Source of the DNA: Mycobacterium branderi
Lineage (GTDB): Bacteria; Actinomycetota; Actinomycetes; Mycobacteriales; Mycobacteriaceae
Length of the DNA: 64,000 bases
Assembly: GCF_010728725.1 (NCBI RefSeq)
Contig: NZ_AP022606.1
Location: 620,001 to 684,000, forward strand
Reading direction: 5' to 3'
Below the pieces are notes generated by a model. That model saw only the letters and a list, made by a program, of their open reading frames with translations, was not told the DNA's origin and did not search any database. The position numbers were made by a program, and so were the translations under genes. Numbering within the stretch: the first letter of the stretch is position 1; every line of letters starts with the position of its first letter. Shown piece by piece: positions 1-8,221 of the stretch.

Positions 1-247
1 CCAGCGAGCTGTCGTCGGCGTGCACCCGCGCGGTGCGCCGCTCACCGACCACCGGATTGTCAACCGCCACAGGCACTTCGACAATAGTTTGGCCGGCCTC
101 GATCCGCGCTTCGCCGGCCAGTCCGGCGCCGTCGACCCATATCGGGATCGGCTCGGCGCAGCCGCTGACCATGATCCGGGCCAGTTGCAGCGGTGCGTCC
201 GGCGGGCCGACGAACAGTTCCGTCGACTCTGCAGCGATGACCTGCAC
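1..247 (-). CDS. N-terminal fragment of a probable alpha-mannosidase (Rv0648-like)
   Basis: On the minus strand an open frame begins with GTG (245-247), 9 bp after the stop of the upstream hydrolase gene, and runs off the left edge without a stop, giving about 82 residues (VQVIAAESTELFVGPPDAPL...). The codons are typical of this genome, with G/C in third positions. No catalytic motif lies in the fragment. In M. tuberculosis a GH38 alpha-mannosidase gene (Rv0648) sits divergently beside the ABC1 kinase gene Rv0647c, the same relation as here, so the mannosidase assignment rests on position. The tight spacing suggests co-transcription with the EEP hydrolase. Confidence 0.5.
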   Translation of the reverse strand, partial: MQVIAAESTELFVGPPDAPLQLARIMVSGCAEPIPIWVDGAGLAGEARIEAGQTIVEVPVAVDNPVVGERRTARVHADDSSL

Positions 248-256
248 TCCCGCACC

Positions 257-1036
257 CTACGAGGTTGCGCTCGCCCTCGTCACGTCAACGACGACCGGTA
301 GGTGATCCGAAATCGGCAACGGCGGCGTCGCACACGAATCGACGAGCAGGCGGGCGTCGTCGGTGAGGATGTGGTCGAGTTGCCGGTCGGGCGCATCGAT
401 CGGGAACGTCTTGGCGGCGGCCAGCGGGCGCATGCCAGTCCAGCGCTGAGGTGTGGGCGGGCTCATGTTGAGGTCGCCCATCAGCACCCGCGGGCCGGGG
501 AAGCCGCGCAGGTCGCGGATCAGCCGCCGCAGCTGCACCCGATTCCAGCCAGGGACGAACGACAGGTGGGTGTTGGCGACGGTCAGCTCGCCCAGGTCGG
601 TGTCGAGCCGGGCCAGCACCGCCGCCCGCGGCTCTTCGTCGACGATCTGCACCCGGCCCGGCCCGGGCAGATACATCGGGAACTTCAGCGGGATCCGCGG
701 CAGCCGCAGCACCTGCCAGCTCAGCGCCGGATACCGGGACAGCAAGGCGATCCCGTAAGCGGCGGTGCCGGGCTGCTCGTCGCCGGTGGCGGCCATCCAG
801 GTCGCCCCCGGCGTCCCGGCGATCGCCGCGACGAACCGGTGGCTGACCGCGCCCATCGCCTCGGCCGCGACGGCGGTGAGATCGGCCCTCGCCGAACGCG
901 GCTGATCGCAGTCCACCTCCTGCAGCGCCAGCACGTCGGCGTCCAACCGCCGGACGCAGTCGGCGAGCCGGTTCACGTCGACGTCGCCGTCGTGCATGCT
1001 GCGGCCGTGCAAAATGTTGAACGTCGCCATCCGCAT
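257..1036 (-). CDS. Endonuclease/exonuclease/phosphatase (EEP) family hydrolase
   Basis: The 259-residue protein has the EEP (DNase I-like) fold signature: TFNILHG near the N-terminus, LALQEVD with the metal-binding Glu around residue 41, a central VANTHLS, VLMGDLNMSP with Asp/Asn, and a C-terminal LDHILTD and ISDHLPVVVDV with the catalytic Asp-His pair. Such enzymes cleave phosphodiester or phosphomonoester bonds with Mg2+. The substrate could be a nucleic acid, sphingomyelin or an inositol phosphate, and I cannot tell which. No signal peptide is seen, so it is probably cytoplasmic. ATG at 1036 or the second ATG at 1030 could be the start. It is divergent from the nucleotidyltransferase-like gene, with 18 bp between them. 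Confidence 0.85.
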   Translation of the reverse strand: MRMATFNILHGRSMHDGDVDVNRLADCVRRLDADVLALQEVDCDQPRSARADLTAVAAEAMGAVSHRFVAAIAGTPGATWMAATGDEQPGTAAYGIALLSRYPALSWQVLRLPRIPLKFPMYLPGPGRVQIVDEEPRAAVLARLDTDLGELTVANTHLSFVPGWNRVQLRRLIRDLRGFPGPRVLMGDLNMSPPTPQRWTGMRPLAAAKTFPIDAPDRQLDHILTDDARLLVDSCATPPLPISDHLPVVVDVTRASATS

Positions 1037-1054
1037 GGGTACTACCTACCCACC

Positions 1055-1609
1055 ATGACCGTATTCGCATCCAATGACGAATTGCGGGAGGCACTGCGGC
1101 GCGCGGCCTCGGCGCTCAAGGCGCACGGACCGCAGTTCGCGCTGGCCGGCAGCTACGCGCTGTGGGTGTACGGCGCGCCCGAACCGGTGCACGACGTGGA
1201 CCTGATTGTCGCCGAGTCCGACGTCGAAGTGGCCGTCAAGACACTCGCCGAGGCCGGCTTCACGATCGACCGCACGCCGGAGGACTGGCTGTTCAAAGCA
1301 TGCGTGGACAACGCCGTCGTCGACGTGCTGCATCGGATCAACGGCGTTCCGGTCGATGCGGACCTGGTCGGTTCGGGCCAGGAGCGCGACGTGTTGGCCA
1401 TCCGGATGCCGGTGCTGGCACCGACGCAGGTGGTGATCCAGAAGTTGTGCGCGCTGACCGAACACCATTGCGACTTCGCGTCGCTGCTGCCGTCGGTGCG
1501 CGCCGTCCGCGAGCAGGTGGATTGGTACCGGGTGCGCGCCGACACCGTAGGCAACGACTTCGCAGTGGCGTTTCTGGTACTCATCGAGCGGCTCGGGATC
1601 ACGGCGTGA
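1055..1609 (+). CDS. Nucleotidyltransferase-fold protein (MNT/AbiEii-like)
   Basis: A 184-residue protein starting at ATG 1055. It contains FALAGSYALWVYGAPEPVHDVDLIV, summarised here as a G-S followed by D-V-D-L, the motif of the polymerase-beta-type nucleotidyltransferase fold. It looks like a stand-alone minimal nucleotidyltransferase. Some relatives are antitoxin or toxin components, but no HEPN or other partner lies beside it. The next gene follows after 13 bp, so it is probably the first gene of a small operon leading to the LipG-type hydrolases. Confidence 0.6.
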   Translation: MTVFASNDELREALRRAASALKAHGPQFALAGSYALWVYGAPEPVHDVDLIVAESDVEVAVKTLAEAGFTIDRTPEDWLFKACVDNAVVDVLHRINGVPVDADLVGSGQERDVLAIRMPVLAPTQVVIQKLCALTEHHCDFASLLPSVRAVREQVDWYRVRADTVGNDFAVAFLVLIERLGITA

Positions 1610-1622
1610 TAAGCACTGACGC

Positions 1623-2225
1623 ATGCCCGCTCTTGCCCCGCCCGTCGCCGACGAACGCAGCGCGCTGCGCGAGTACCTGGCCTATCACCAAAGCGCATAC
1701 TTCGCGGTGTCCTACGGGCTCACCGACGAACAGGCCCGATCCACGCCGACGGTCAGCGCGCTGTCGATCGGCGGGCTGGTCAAGCACGCCACGGGCATGC
1801 AACGCACCTGGATGGCGCGGGTCGCGGCCGCGCCGGACGCGCCGCCCAAGGATCCCCGGCCCTTCGAGGAGATCGCCAAGGAGTACGGCGACCAGCACGT
1901 GATGCGGCCCGACGAGACGCTGACCGGGCTGCTGGACGCGTTCAGGGCGCAGAACGCAGAATCGCTGCGGCTGGTGGAGACCGCGGATCTGGATGCGAAA
2001 GTTCCTGTCCCCCAAGATATTCCGTGGTTCCCTGAAGGACTTGAGGCGTGGTCGGTGCGCTGGGTGATTCTGCATGTGATCAACGAGCTGGCCCGCCACG
2101 CCGGGCATGCCGACATCATCCGGGAAGCCATCGACGGCGCGACGATGTACGAGCTGATCGCCGGCCTGGAGAACTGGGAACCCCGGCCGTGGGTGACGCC
2201 CTGGCGCAAAAGTGCTGACGCGTAG
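1623..2225 (+). CDS. DinB/mycothiol-transferase-like (DUF664-type) protein
   Basis: A 200-residue, mostly helical protein with the DinB four-helix layout: an N-terminal helix after ALREYLAYHQ, IGGLVKHATGMQRTW supplying a His, and the C-terminal WVILHVINELARHAGHADI with two more histidines. These three His would bind one metal ion. In actinobacteria this superfamily includes mycothiol-dependent S-transferases and maleylpyruvate isomerases, and the substrate here is not apparent. Its stop overlaps the start of the downstream alpha/beta hydrolase by 14 bp, so the two are probably translated together. Confidence 0.7.
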   Translation: MPALAPPVADERSALREYLAYHQSAYFAVSYGLTDEQARSTPTVSALSIGGLVKHATGMQRTWMARVAAAPDAPPKDPRPFEEIAKEYGDQHVMRPDETLTGLLDAFRAQNAESLRLVETADLDAKVPVPQDIPWFPEGLEAWSVRWVILHVINELARHAGHADIIREAIDGATMYELIAGLENWEPRPWVTPWRKSADA

Positions 2226-3117
2226 CGGCCTCACACGAGGCGACGTCGAGCTGTACTACGAGGACCTCGGCGACCCGGCGGCTCCGCCGGTGCTGCTGAT
2301 CATGGGCCTCGGCGCGCAGCTTCCGATGTGGCCCGACGGCTTCTGCGCGCGGCTGGTCGACGCCGGCTACCGGGTGATCCGGTTCGACCACCGCGACACC
2401 GGCCTGTCGGCCAAGCTGCACGGGCTGCGCGCCGAGGGCTCGGTCTACCGGCGGGCGTGGCGCTATGTCCTGGGCCGGACCAGCCCGGTGCCCTACACGC
2501 TGGTTGACATGACGCGCGACGTCGTCGCGCTGCTCGGTCACCTCGACATCGACCGCGCCCACGTCGTCGGCGCCTCGATGGGCGGCATGATCGCCCAGAT
2601 CCTTGCCGCCACCGAGCCGCGGCGCGTCGCCTCGTTGGGCCTCGTGATGTCTGCCACCGGCAAGCCGTTCTCGGCGCTGCCGGCCTGGCGGGTCATCAAG
2701 CTGAGGTTCGACGCGCCGGGCAAGGACGCCTCCGACGAGGACAAGCTGGCCTACGAGGCACGCAACGTCGCGGTGTTCAACGGCCCCCACTTCCTGCCGC
2801 CGGCCGACGAGCTGCGCAAGCGCGTCGAGCAGCTCGCCGAGCGCTCTAACTATCCGCCCGGCCGGTTGCGCCAGGTCGACGCGTTGCTGGGCACCGGCAG
2901 CCTGCTGGCCTACACCAAGGCGATCACCGCGCCCACGGTGGTGATCCACGGCTCACACGACCCGATGGTGCGCCCGCGCAACGGCCGGGCGCTCGCCGCC
3001 GCCATCGGCGGCGCACGGTTCGTCGTGGTCGACGGCATGGGCCACGACCTGCCCGAACCGGTGTGGCGCCCGATCGTCGAGACGCTGCAGGAGAACTTCG
3101 CGCGCCGAGCCTCTTAG
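2212..3117 (+). CDS. Alpha/beta hydrolase, LipG-like paralogue
   Basis: A 301-residue alpha/beta hydrolase starting at GTG 2212, inside the end of the previous gene. LLIMGLGAQLPMW forms the oxyanion region, VVGASMGGM carries the nucleophile Ser122, HGSHDPM holds the probable acidic residue, and MGHDLPE holds His278. It clearly resembles the LipG-type protein at 4563-5462, with the same EDxGDPxxPxVLLIMGLGAQ opening and the same HVVGASMGGMIAQI core, so the two are paralogues on either side of the ABC1 kinase gene. It is probably an esterase or lipase acting near mycolate/lipid metabolism; the substrate is unknown. Confidence 0.85.
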   Translation: MLTRSGLTRGDVELYYEDLGDPAAPPVLLIMGLGAQLPMWPDGFCARLVDAGYRVIRFDHRDTGLSAKLHGLRAEGSVYRRAWRYVLGRTSPVPYTLVDMTRDVVALLGHLDIDRAHVVGASMGGMIAQILAATEPRRVASLGLVMSATGKPFSALPAWRVIKLRFDAPGKDASDEDKLAYEARNVAVFNGPHFLPPADELRKRVEQLAERSNYPPGRLRQVDALLGTGSLLAYTKAITAPTVVIHGSHDPMVRPRNGRALAAAIGGARFVVVDGMGHDLPEPVWRPIVETLQENFARRAS

Positions 3118-3120
3118 GCC

Positions 3121-3180
3121 GCGAACGTGCGCGTTTGCACGTCAAAACGCGGCAAAACACGTACAACTGCGCACGCTCGC
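3121..3180. repeat. Imperfect palindrome, terminator- or REP-like
   Basis: Arms of 22 bp at 3121-3142 and 3159-3180 pair at 18 positions around a 16-nt A-rich loop. The core of the arm is GCGAACGTGCGC / GCGCACGCTCGC. It starts just after the stop of the LipG-like gene and ends 36 bp before the kinase start, so it may act as a hairpin terminator or mRNA stabiliser, or belong to a dispersed mycobacterial palindrome family. No T-run follows it. Confidence 0.6.
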
Positions 3181-3216
3181 GGCGAGTGGACCTGGCACAT
3201 TTGGCACACTGCACTG

Positions 3217-4563
3217 ATGAGTTCCAACAATCATCGCGAGCTCGCCAAGCTTGACCGGGTGCCGTTGCCGGTCGAAGCGGCCCGCATCGGCGCGACGGGT
3301 TGGCAGCTCACACGCACCGCCGCCCGCGTCGTCACGAAGCTCCCCGGCCGCGGCCCCTGGCAGCAGAAGGTGATCAAGCAGCTCCCCCAAACCTTCTCCG
3401 ACCTGGGCCCCACCTACGTCAAGTTCGGGCAGATCATCGCCTCGAGCCCGGGCGCGTTCGGCGAAAACCTGTCGCGGGAATTCCGCGGGCTGCTCGACCG
3501 GGTGCCGCCGGCCGACCCGAAAGAGGTGCACAAACTCTTCGTCGAAGAACTCGGCGCGGACCCGAAAGAGCTGTTCGCCAGCTTTGAGGACGAGCCGTTC
3601 GCGTCGGCGTCCATCGCCCAGGTGCACTACGCGACCCTGCACAGCGGCGAGGAGGTCGTCGTCAAGATCCAGCGGCCCGGGATTCGCCGCCGGGTCGCCG
3701 CCGACCTGCAGATCCTCAAACGCTTCGCCCAAGCCGTCGAACTGGCCAAGCTGGGCCGGCGACTCTCCGCCCAGGACGTCGTCGCCGACTTCTCCGACAA
3801 CCTCGCCGAGGAGCTGGACTTCCGCCTCGAGGCGCAGTCCATGGAGGCCTGGGTCTCGCACCTGCACCACTCCCCGCTCGGCCGCAACATCCGGGTGCCG
3901 CAGGTGTACTGGAACTTCACCACCGAGAAGGTGCTGACGATGGAGCGGGTGCACGGCATTCGCATCGACAACGTCGCCGAGCTCCGCAAGGCCGGGTTCG
4001 ACGGTGTCGAGCTGGTCAAAGCGCTGATCTTCAGCCTGTTCGAGGGCGGGCTGCGGCACGGCCTGTTCCACGGCGACCTGCACGCCGGCAACCTCTACGT
4101 CGACGCTGACGGCAAGATCGTGTTCTTCGACTTCGGGATCATGGGCCGCATCGACCCGCGCACCCGCTGGCTGCTGCGCGAGCTGGTGTACGCGCTGCTG
4201 GTCAAAAAGGACCACGCGGCGGCGGGCAAGATCGTGGTCCTGATGGGCGCCGTGGGAACGGTCAAGCCCGAGGCGCAGGCCGCCAAGGACCTGGAGAAGT
4301 TCTCCACCCCGCTGACCATGCAGACGCTGGGTGAGATGTCGTACGCGGACATCGGCCGGCAGCTCTCCGCGCTGGCCGACGCCTACGACGTCAAGCTGCC
4401 CCGCGAGCTGGTGCTGATCGGCAAGCAGTTCCTCTACGTGGAGCGGTACATGAAGCTGCTGGCGCCGAAATGGCAGATGATGTCCGATCCGCAGCTCACC
4501 GGCTACTTCGCCAACTTCATGGTCGAGGTCAGCCGCGAACACCAAAGCGACGTGGAGGTCTAG
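3217..4563 (+). CDS. UbiB/ABC1-family atypical kinase (Rv0647c-like)
   Basis: A 448-residue member of the ABC1/ADCK/UbiB atypical kinase family. Visible are the KxGQ signature (KFGQ, 69-72), the Ala-rich loop that replaces the P-loop (SASIAQVH, 130-137), VVVKIQRPG with the nucleotide-binding Lys150, the catalytic-loop-like FHGDLHAGN (284-292) and FFDFGIMG (303-310). Family members support ubiquinone or lipid metabolism through ATPase or kinase activity. Mycobacteria use menaquinone, so the role here is probably lipid-related, consistent with the LipG and MmaA neighbours. ATG 3217 is chosen because it matches the length of relatives; an earlier in-frame start lies inside the palindrome. The stop codon shares one base with the GTG of the next gene. 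Confidence 0.88.
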   Translation: MSSNNHRELAKLDRVPLPVEAARIGATGWQLTRTAARVVTKLPGRGPWQQKVIKQLPQTFSDLGPTYVKFGQIIASSPGAFGENLSREFRGLLDRVPPADPKEVHKLFVEELGADPKELFASFEDEPFASASIAQVHYATLHSGEEVVVKIQRPGIRRRVAADLQILKRFAQAVELAKLGRRLSAQDVVADFSDNLAEELDFRLEAQSMEAWVSHLHHSPLGRNIRVPQVYWNFTTEKVLTMERVHGIRIDNVAELRKAGFDGVELVKALIFSLFEGGLRHGLFHGDLHAGNLYVDADGKIVFFDFGIMGRIDPRTRWLLRELVYALLVKKDHAAAGKIVVLMGAVGTVKPEAQAAKDLEKFSTPLTMQTLGEMSYADIGRQLSALADAYDVKLPRELVLIGKQFLYVERYMKLLAPKWQMMSDPQLTGYFANFMVEVSREHQSDVEV

Positions 4564-5462
4564 TGCAGGTCCGCAAAGGCACCGCCCGGTCCGCCGATGT
4601 GGACCTCTACTACGAGGACATGGGCGACCCGAACGACCCGGCTGTCCTGCTGATCATGGGCCTGGGCGCGCAGCTGCTGCTGTGGCGCACGGCGTTCTGC
4701 GAGAAACTCGTCGCCGAGGGCTACCGCGTCATCCGCTACGACAACCGCGACGTCGGCCTGTCCACCAAGACCGAGCGCGTCAAGTCCGGCCCCAAGCTTC
4801 CCCGGATGATCCGGTTCTGGCTGGGCCTGCCCGGCAACGCGCCCTACCGGCTCGAGGACATGGCCGACGACGCCGTCGCCGTCCTCGACCACCTGGGCAT
4901 CGAGCGCGCCCACGTCGTCGGCGCCTCGATGGGCGGGATGATCGCCCAGATCGTCGCCGCCCGATACAGCGCAAGAACCCGGTCACTGGCGGTGATCTTC
5001 TCCAGCAACAACCGCCGCTTCTTGCCGCCGCCGGCGCCGCGCGCGCTCTTCGCCGTCATCCAGGGCCCGCCGCCGAACTCGCCGCGCGACGTCATCGTCG
5101 ACAACGCCGTGCGGGTCACCCGGATCATCGGTAGCCCCGCCTACCCGGCGCCCGAGCAGCGGATCCGCGAGGAAGCCATCGAAGGCTACGAGCGTAGCTA
5201 CTTCCCGTGGGGGATCGCCCGGCATTTCAACGCAGTTCTGGCCAGCGGCAGCCTGGTCCGCTACGACCGGCAGATCACCGCGCCCACCGTGGTCATCCAC
5301 GGCCTGGCCGACAAGCTGATGCGGCCTTCCGGCGGGCGCGCGGTGGCGCGGGCCATCCGCGGCGCGCGCTTGGTGACCTTCGACGGCATGGGCCACGAGC
5401 TGCCCGAGCAGCTGTGGGACCCGGTGATCGGCGAGCTCACGAAAACTTTCGCCGAGGGTTGA
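4563..5462 (+). CDS. lipG: Alpha/beta hydrolase LipG
   Basis: A 299-residue alpha/beta hydrolase. GTG at 4563 overlaps the TAG of the kinase gene (TAGTG), implying translational coupling. IMGLGAQLLLW forms the oxyanion hole, VVGASMGGM contains nucleophile Ser122, IHGLADKLM carries the acid and MGHELPE the catalytic His. Sequence and position upstream of the mycolate methyltransferase genes match M. tuberculosis LipG (Rv0646c), an esterase with thioesterase/phospholipase-type activity. It presumably acts in lipid or mycolate precursor metabolism in the cytoplasm, since no signal peptide is visible. Confidence 0.88.
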   Translation: MQVRKGTARSADVDLYYEDMGDPNDPAVLLIMGLGAQLLLWRTAFCEKLVAEGYRVIRYDNRDVGLSTKTERVKSGPKLPRMIRFWLGLPGNAPYRLEDMADDAVAVLDHLGIERAHVVGASMGGMIAQIVAARYSARTRSLAVIFSSNNRRFLPPPAPRALFAVIQGPPPNSPRDVIVDNAVRVTRIIGSPAYPAPEQRIREEAIEGYERSYFPWGIARHFNAVLASGSLVRYDRQITAPTVVIHGLADKLMRPSGGRAVARAIRGARLVTFDGMGHELPEQLWDPVIGELTKTFAEG

Positions 5463-5589
5463 ACCAAAGGCGCGCCGTATTCGTATTCAGTGAGTCAGTA
5501 CTGATCGATTAGCATCTCTGGCGGGTATAGGGTCGTCGTCCCGCTCGGTCGATGCGGTGACGTGAGACCACCAGAGAGGCGCAACGTTT

Positions 5590-6453
5590 ATGGCGCAAAA
5601 ACTAAAACCCCATTTCAAAGACGTGCAGGCCCACTACGACCTGTCCGACGAGTTCTTCGCCCTGTTCTTGGACCCCAGTCGCACGTATAGCTGCGCCTAC
5701 TTCGAGCGTGACGACATGACGCTGGAAGAGGCGCAGCTCGCCAAGATCGACCTGGCGCTGGGCAAGCTGGGGCTGCAGCCCGGGATGACGCTGCTCGACG
5801 TCGGCTGCGGCTGGGGCGCCACCATGCGCCGCGCGATCGAAAAATACGACGTCAACGTCGTCGGCCTGACCCTGTCGAAAAACCAGGTCGCCCACGTGCA
5901 GAAGACGTTCGACGAGATGGACACCTCACGCAGCCGGCGGGTGCTGCTGCAGGGCTGGGAACAGTGGGACGAGCCCGTCGACCGGATCGTGTCCATCGGC
6001 GCCTTCGAGCACTTCGGCCACGAACGCTACGACGACTTCTTCAAGATGGCCCACAACGTCCTGCCCGACGACGGGGTCATGTTGCTACACACCATCACCG
6101 GGCTGACCGGGCCGCAGTGCATCGAGCGCGGCGTCCCGCTGACCTTTGAGATGGCCCGCTTCATCAAGTTCATGGTCACCGAGATCTTCCCGGGCGGCCG
6201 GTTGCCGTCGATCGAGATGGTCGAGGAGCGCTCCGCCAAGGCCGGATTCACCCTGACCCGCCGCCAGTCGCTGCAGCCGCACTACGCCCGAACCCTCGAT
6301 TTGTGGGCGGCGGCGCTGGAGGCCAACAAGGACAAAGCCATCGAGATCCAGTCCGAAGAGGTCTACGACCGATACATGCGCTACTTGACCGGCTGCGCCA
6401 ACGGATTCCGGATCGGCTACATCGACGTCAACCAATTCACCCTGGCAAAGTAG
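5590..6453 (+). CDS. mmaA2: Mycolic acid cyclopropane synthase, MmaA2-like
   Basis: A 287-residue SAM-dependent methyltransferase of the cyclopropane-mycolate synthase family. The SAM motif [10 protein letters not shown] lies around residues 69-78, and FEHFGHERY and [17 protein letters not shown] follow, as is usual for CmaA/MmaA enzymes. The C-terminus, with ...[12 protein letters not shown], and the [12 protein letters not shown] stretch fit MmaA2 (Rv0644c) better than MmaA1 or CmaA1. It would convert a cis double bond of the meromycolate chain on AcpM to a cyclopropane. A 127-bp gap upstream separates it from lipG and may hold a promoter. GAGAGG before the ATG is a weak ribosome site. Confidence 0.85.
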   Translation: MAQKLKPHFKDVQAHYDLSDEFFALFLDPSRTYSCAYFERDDMTLEEAQLAKIDLALGKLGLQPGMTLLDVGCGWGATMRRAIEKYDVNVVGLTLSKNQVAHVQKTFDEMDTSRSRRVLLQGWEQWDEPVDRIVSIGAFEHFGHERYDDFFKMAHNVLPDDGVMLLHTITGLTGPQCIERGVPLTFEMARFIKFMVTEIFPGGRLPSIEMVEERSAKAGFTLTRRQSLQPHYARTLDLWAAALEANKDKAIEIQSEEVYDRYMRYLTGCANGFRIGYIDVNQFTLAK

Positions 6454-6539
6454 GTGGGGAACACCAAGCGCGCCCTCCAAGCCGGGTATTGTGCTTTCAC
6501 CAGTCGAAGATGTGCGGCAGGAAGGGCGACGAGACACTG

Positions 6540-7433
6540 ATGCCTGACAAGCAGATCAGTCCCGTGAACACGCGGACGCGCTTCGAGGACATCCAGGCGC
6601 ATTACGACCTGTCCGACGACTTCTTTGCGCTGTTCCAAGACCCCACCCGGACCTACAGCTGCGCCTACTTCGAGCCGCCCGACCTGACCCTCGAGGAAGC
6701 CCAGCTCGCCAAGGTCGACCTCAACCTGGACAAGCTGGACCTGCGGCCCGGCATGACGCTGCTGGACATCGGCTGCGGCTGGGGCACCACGCTGAAGCGC
6801 GCGGTCGAAAAATACGACGTCAACGTGATCGGCCTGACCCTGTCGAAGAACCAACACGCCCGCGCCCAGCAGGTGCTGGACAGCATCGATACCACTCGCT
6901 CGCGGCAGGTGTTGCTGCGCGGCTGGGAGGACTTCAGCGATCCCGTCGACCGGATCGTGTCGATCGAGGCGTTCGAGCACTTCGGCCACGAGAACTACGA
7001 TCCGTTTTTCAAGAACTGCTTCAACATACTGCCCGACGACGGGCGGATGACCGTGCAGAGCAGCGTGAGCTACCACCCGTACGACCTCAATGCACGGGGC
7101 AAGAAGATCACCTTCGAGACGGCGCGATTCATCAAGTTCATCGTCACCGAGATCTTTCCCGGCGGGCGACTGCCGTCCACCGGCATGATGGTGGAGCACG
7201 GCGAGAAGGCCGGTTTCATTGTGCCCGAACCGCTTTCGCTGCGTCTGCACTACGTCAAGACGCTGCACCTGTGGGGCGACGCGCTCGAGGCCAACAAGGA
7301 CAAGGCCATCGAGATCGCCTCCGAAGAGGTCTACGAGCGCTACATGAAGTACCTGCGCGGCTGCGAGCACTACTTCCGCGAGGACATGCTCGACTGCAGC
7401 CTGGTCACCTACCTCAAGCCGGGCGCCGTTTAG
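6540..7433 (+). CDS. mmaA4: Hydroxymycolate synthase, MmaA4-like
   Basis: A 297-residue paralogue of the preceding gene, and the closest match in this window to MmaA4/Hma (Rv0642c): [19 protein letters not shown] opening, [14 protein letters not shown] motif, [10 protein letters not shown] in the middle and [14 protein letters not shown] at the end. MmaA4 adds a methyl and a hydroxyl to the distal position of the meromycolate, the branch point for keto- and methoxymycolates. ATG 6540 gives the family length; an in-frame ATG ten codons upstream is possible. In M. tuberculosis mmaA3 and mmaA1 also sit in this cluster, but neither is present here. Confidence 0.88.
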   Translation: MPDKQISPVNTRTRFEDIQAHYDLSDDFFALFQDPTRTYSCAYFEPPDLTLEEAQLAKVDLNLDKLDLRPGMTLLDIGCGWGTTLKRAVEKYDVNVIGLTLSKNQHARAQQVLDSIDTTRSRQVLLRGWEDFSDPVDRIVSIEAFEHFGHENYDPFFKNCFNILPDDGRMTVQSSVSYHPYDLNARGKKITFETARFIKFIVTEIFPGGRLPSTGMMVEHGEKAGFIVPEPLSLRLHYVKTLHLWGDALEANKDKAIEIASEEVYERYMKYLRGCEHYFREDMLDCSLVTYLKPGAV

Positions 7434-7519
7434 GTCCCGTGTCGGATTAGCGTCGCCTCGTTCGTCGGACAGGTAGAGAGTGGAGCACAGGGTTCCACTC
7501 ACTACCGGAGGAGACCACG

Positions 7520-8218
7520 ATGCAGTACTTGGCCCTGTTGATGAGCAAGGAGCGGCAGTACACGCCCGACGAGCAGGCCGCGATGATGACGGCGTTCGAG
7601 AACTTCCACGCCAAATCGGCCTCGGCAATCCGGGCGGGTGATGCGTTGACGCCGCAGGCGACCGGGGTGCGCATCAGCGGCGGCCCGGACGCCCCGGTTG
7701 TCACCGACGGCCCGTTCGCCGAAGGCGCCGAAGTCGCCTGCGGCTACTACGTGTTCGAAGCTGAGAACCTCGACGAGGCGCTGGCGCTCGCCCGCGACGT
7801 CCCGGTCGCTGCGCACGGCGCGATCGAAGTCCGGCCCACCTACCACACGTTCGACCCGGATTGGTCACTCTCCGGCGCGGGGTGGCTGGCGCTCCTCCTC
7901 GAGCCGCCGGGATCGGTCAACACACCCGGAACGCCCGAGTGGGAGGCCGAGGCGGCCCGACACGGCGAATTCGCTGCCAGCGCAGGCGATCACATCGTCG
8001 GCGGAGCCGCGCTGCATGAGCCGGCGACGGCGACGACGGTTCGGGTCCGCGACGGCGAGGTGCTGTTGACCGACGGTCCGTTCCCGGAAAGCGCCGAGAT
8101 CGCCACCGGCTTCTACCTGCTTTCGGCCGCCGACCGCGACGAGGCCGTCAAGCTGGCGTCGATGATTCCCGCCTCGACCGTGGAGCTGCGCCAGCTGGCG
8201 GGAGTCTCCCACCTGTAG
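7520..8218 (+). CDS. Tandem YCII-related (DGPF) domain protein
   Basis: A 232-residue protein made of two YCII-like ferredoxin-fold repeats (about 1-110 and 120-232). Each carries the DGPF motif: DGPFAE at 63-68 and DGPFPE at 185-190. Repeat one opens MQYLALLMSKE and ends AIEVRPTY; repeat two ends TVELRQLA. DGPF proteins are typical partners of ECF42-group sigma factors, and here the sigma gene follows after 3 bp. The biochemical function of the family is not known; it may be an enzyme or ligand sensor feeding the sigma factor. An AGGAG ribosome site precedes the ATG. Confidence 0.85.
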   Translation: MQYLALLMSKERQYTPDEQAAMMTAFENFHAKSASAIRAGDALTPQATGVRISGGPDAPVVTDGPFAEGAEVACGYYVFEAENLDEALALARDVPVAAHGAIEVRPTYHTFDPDWSLSGAGWLALLLEPPGSVNTPGTPEWEAEAARHGEFAASAGDHIVGGAALHEPATATTVRVRDGEVLLTDGPFPESAEIATGFYLLSAADRDEAVKLASMIPASTVELRQLAGVSHL

Positions 8219-8221
8219 CGC

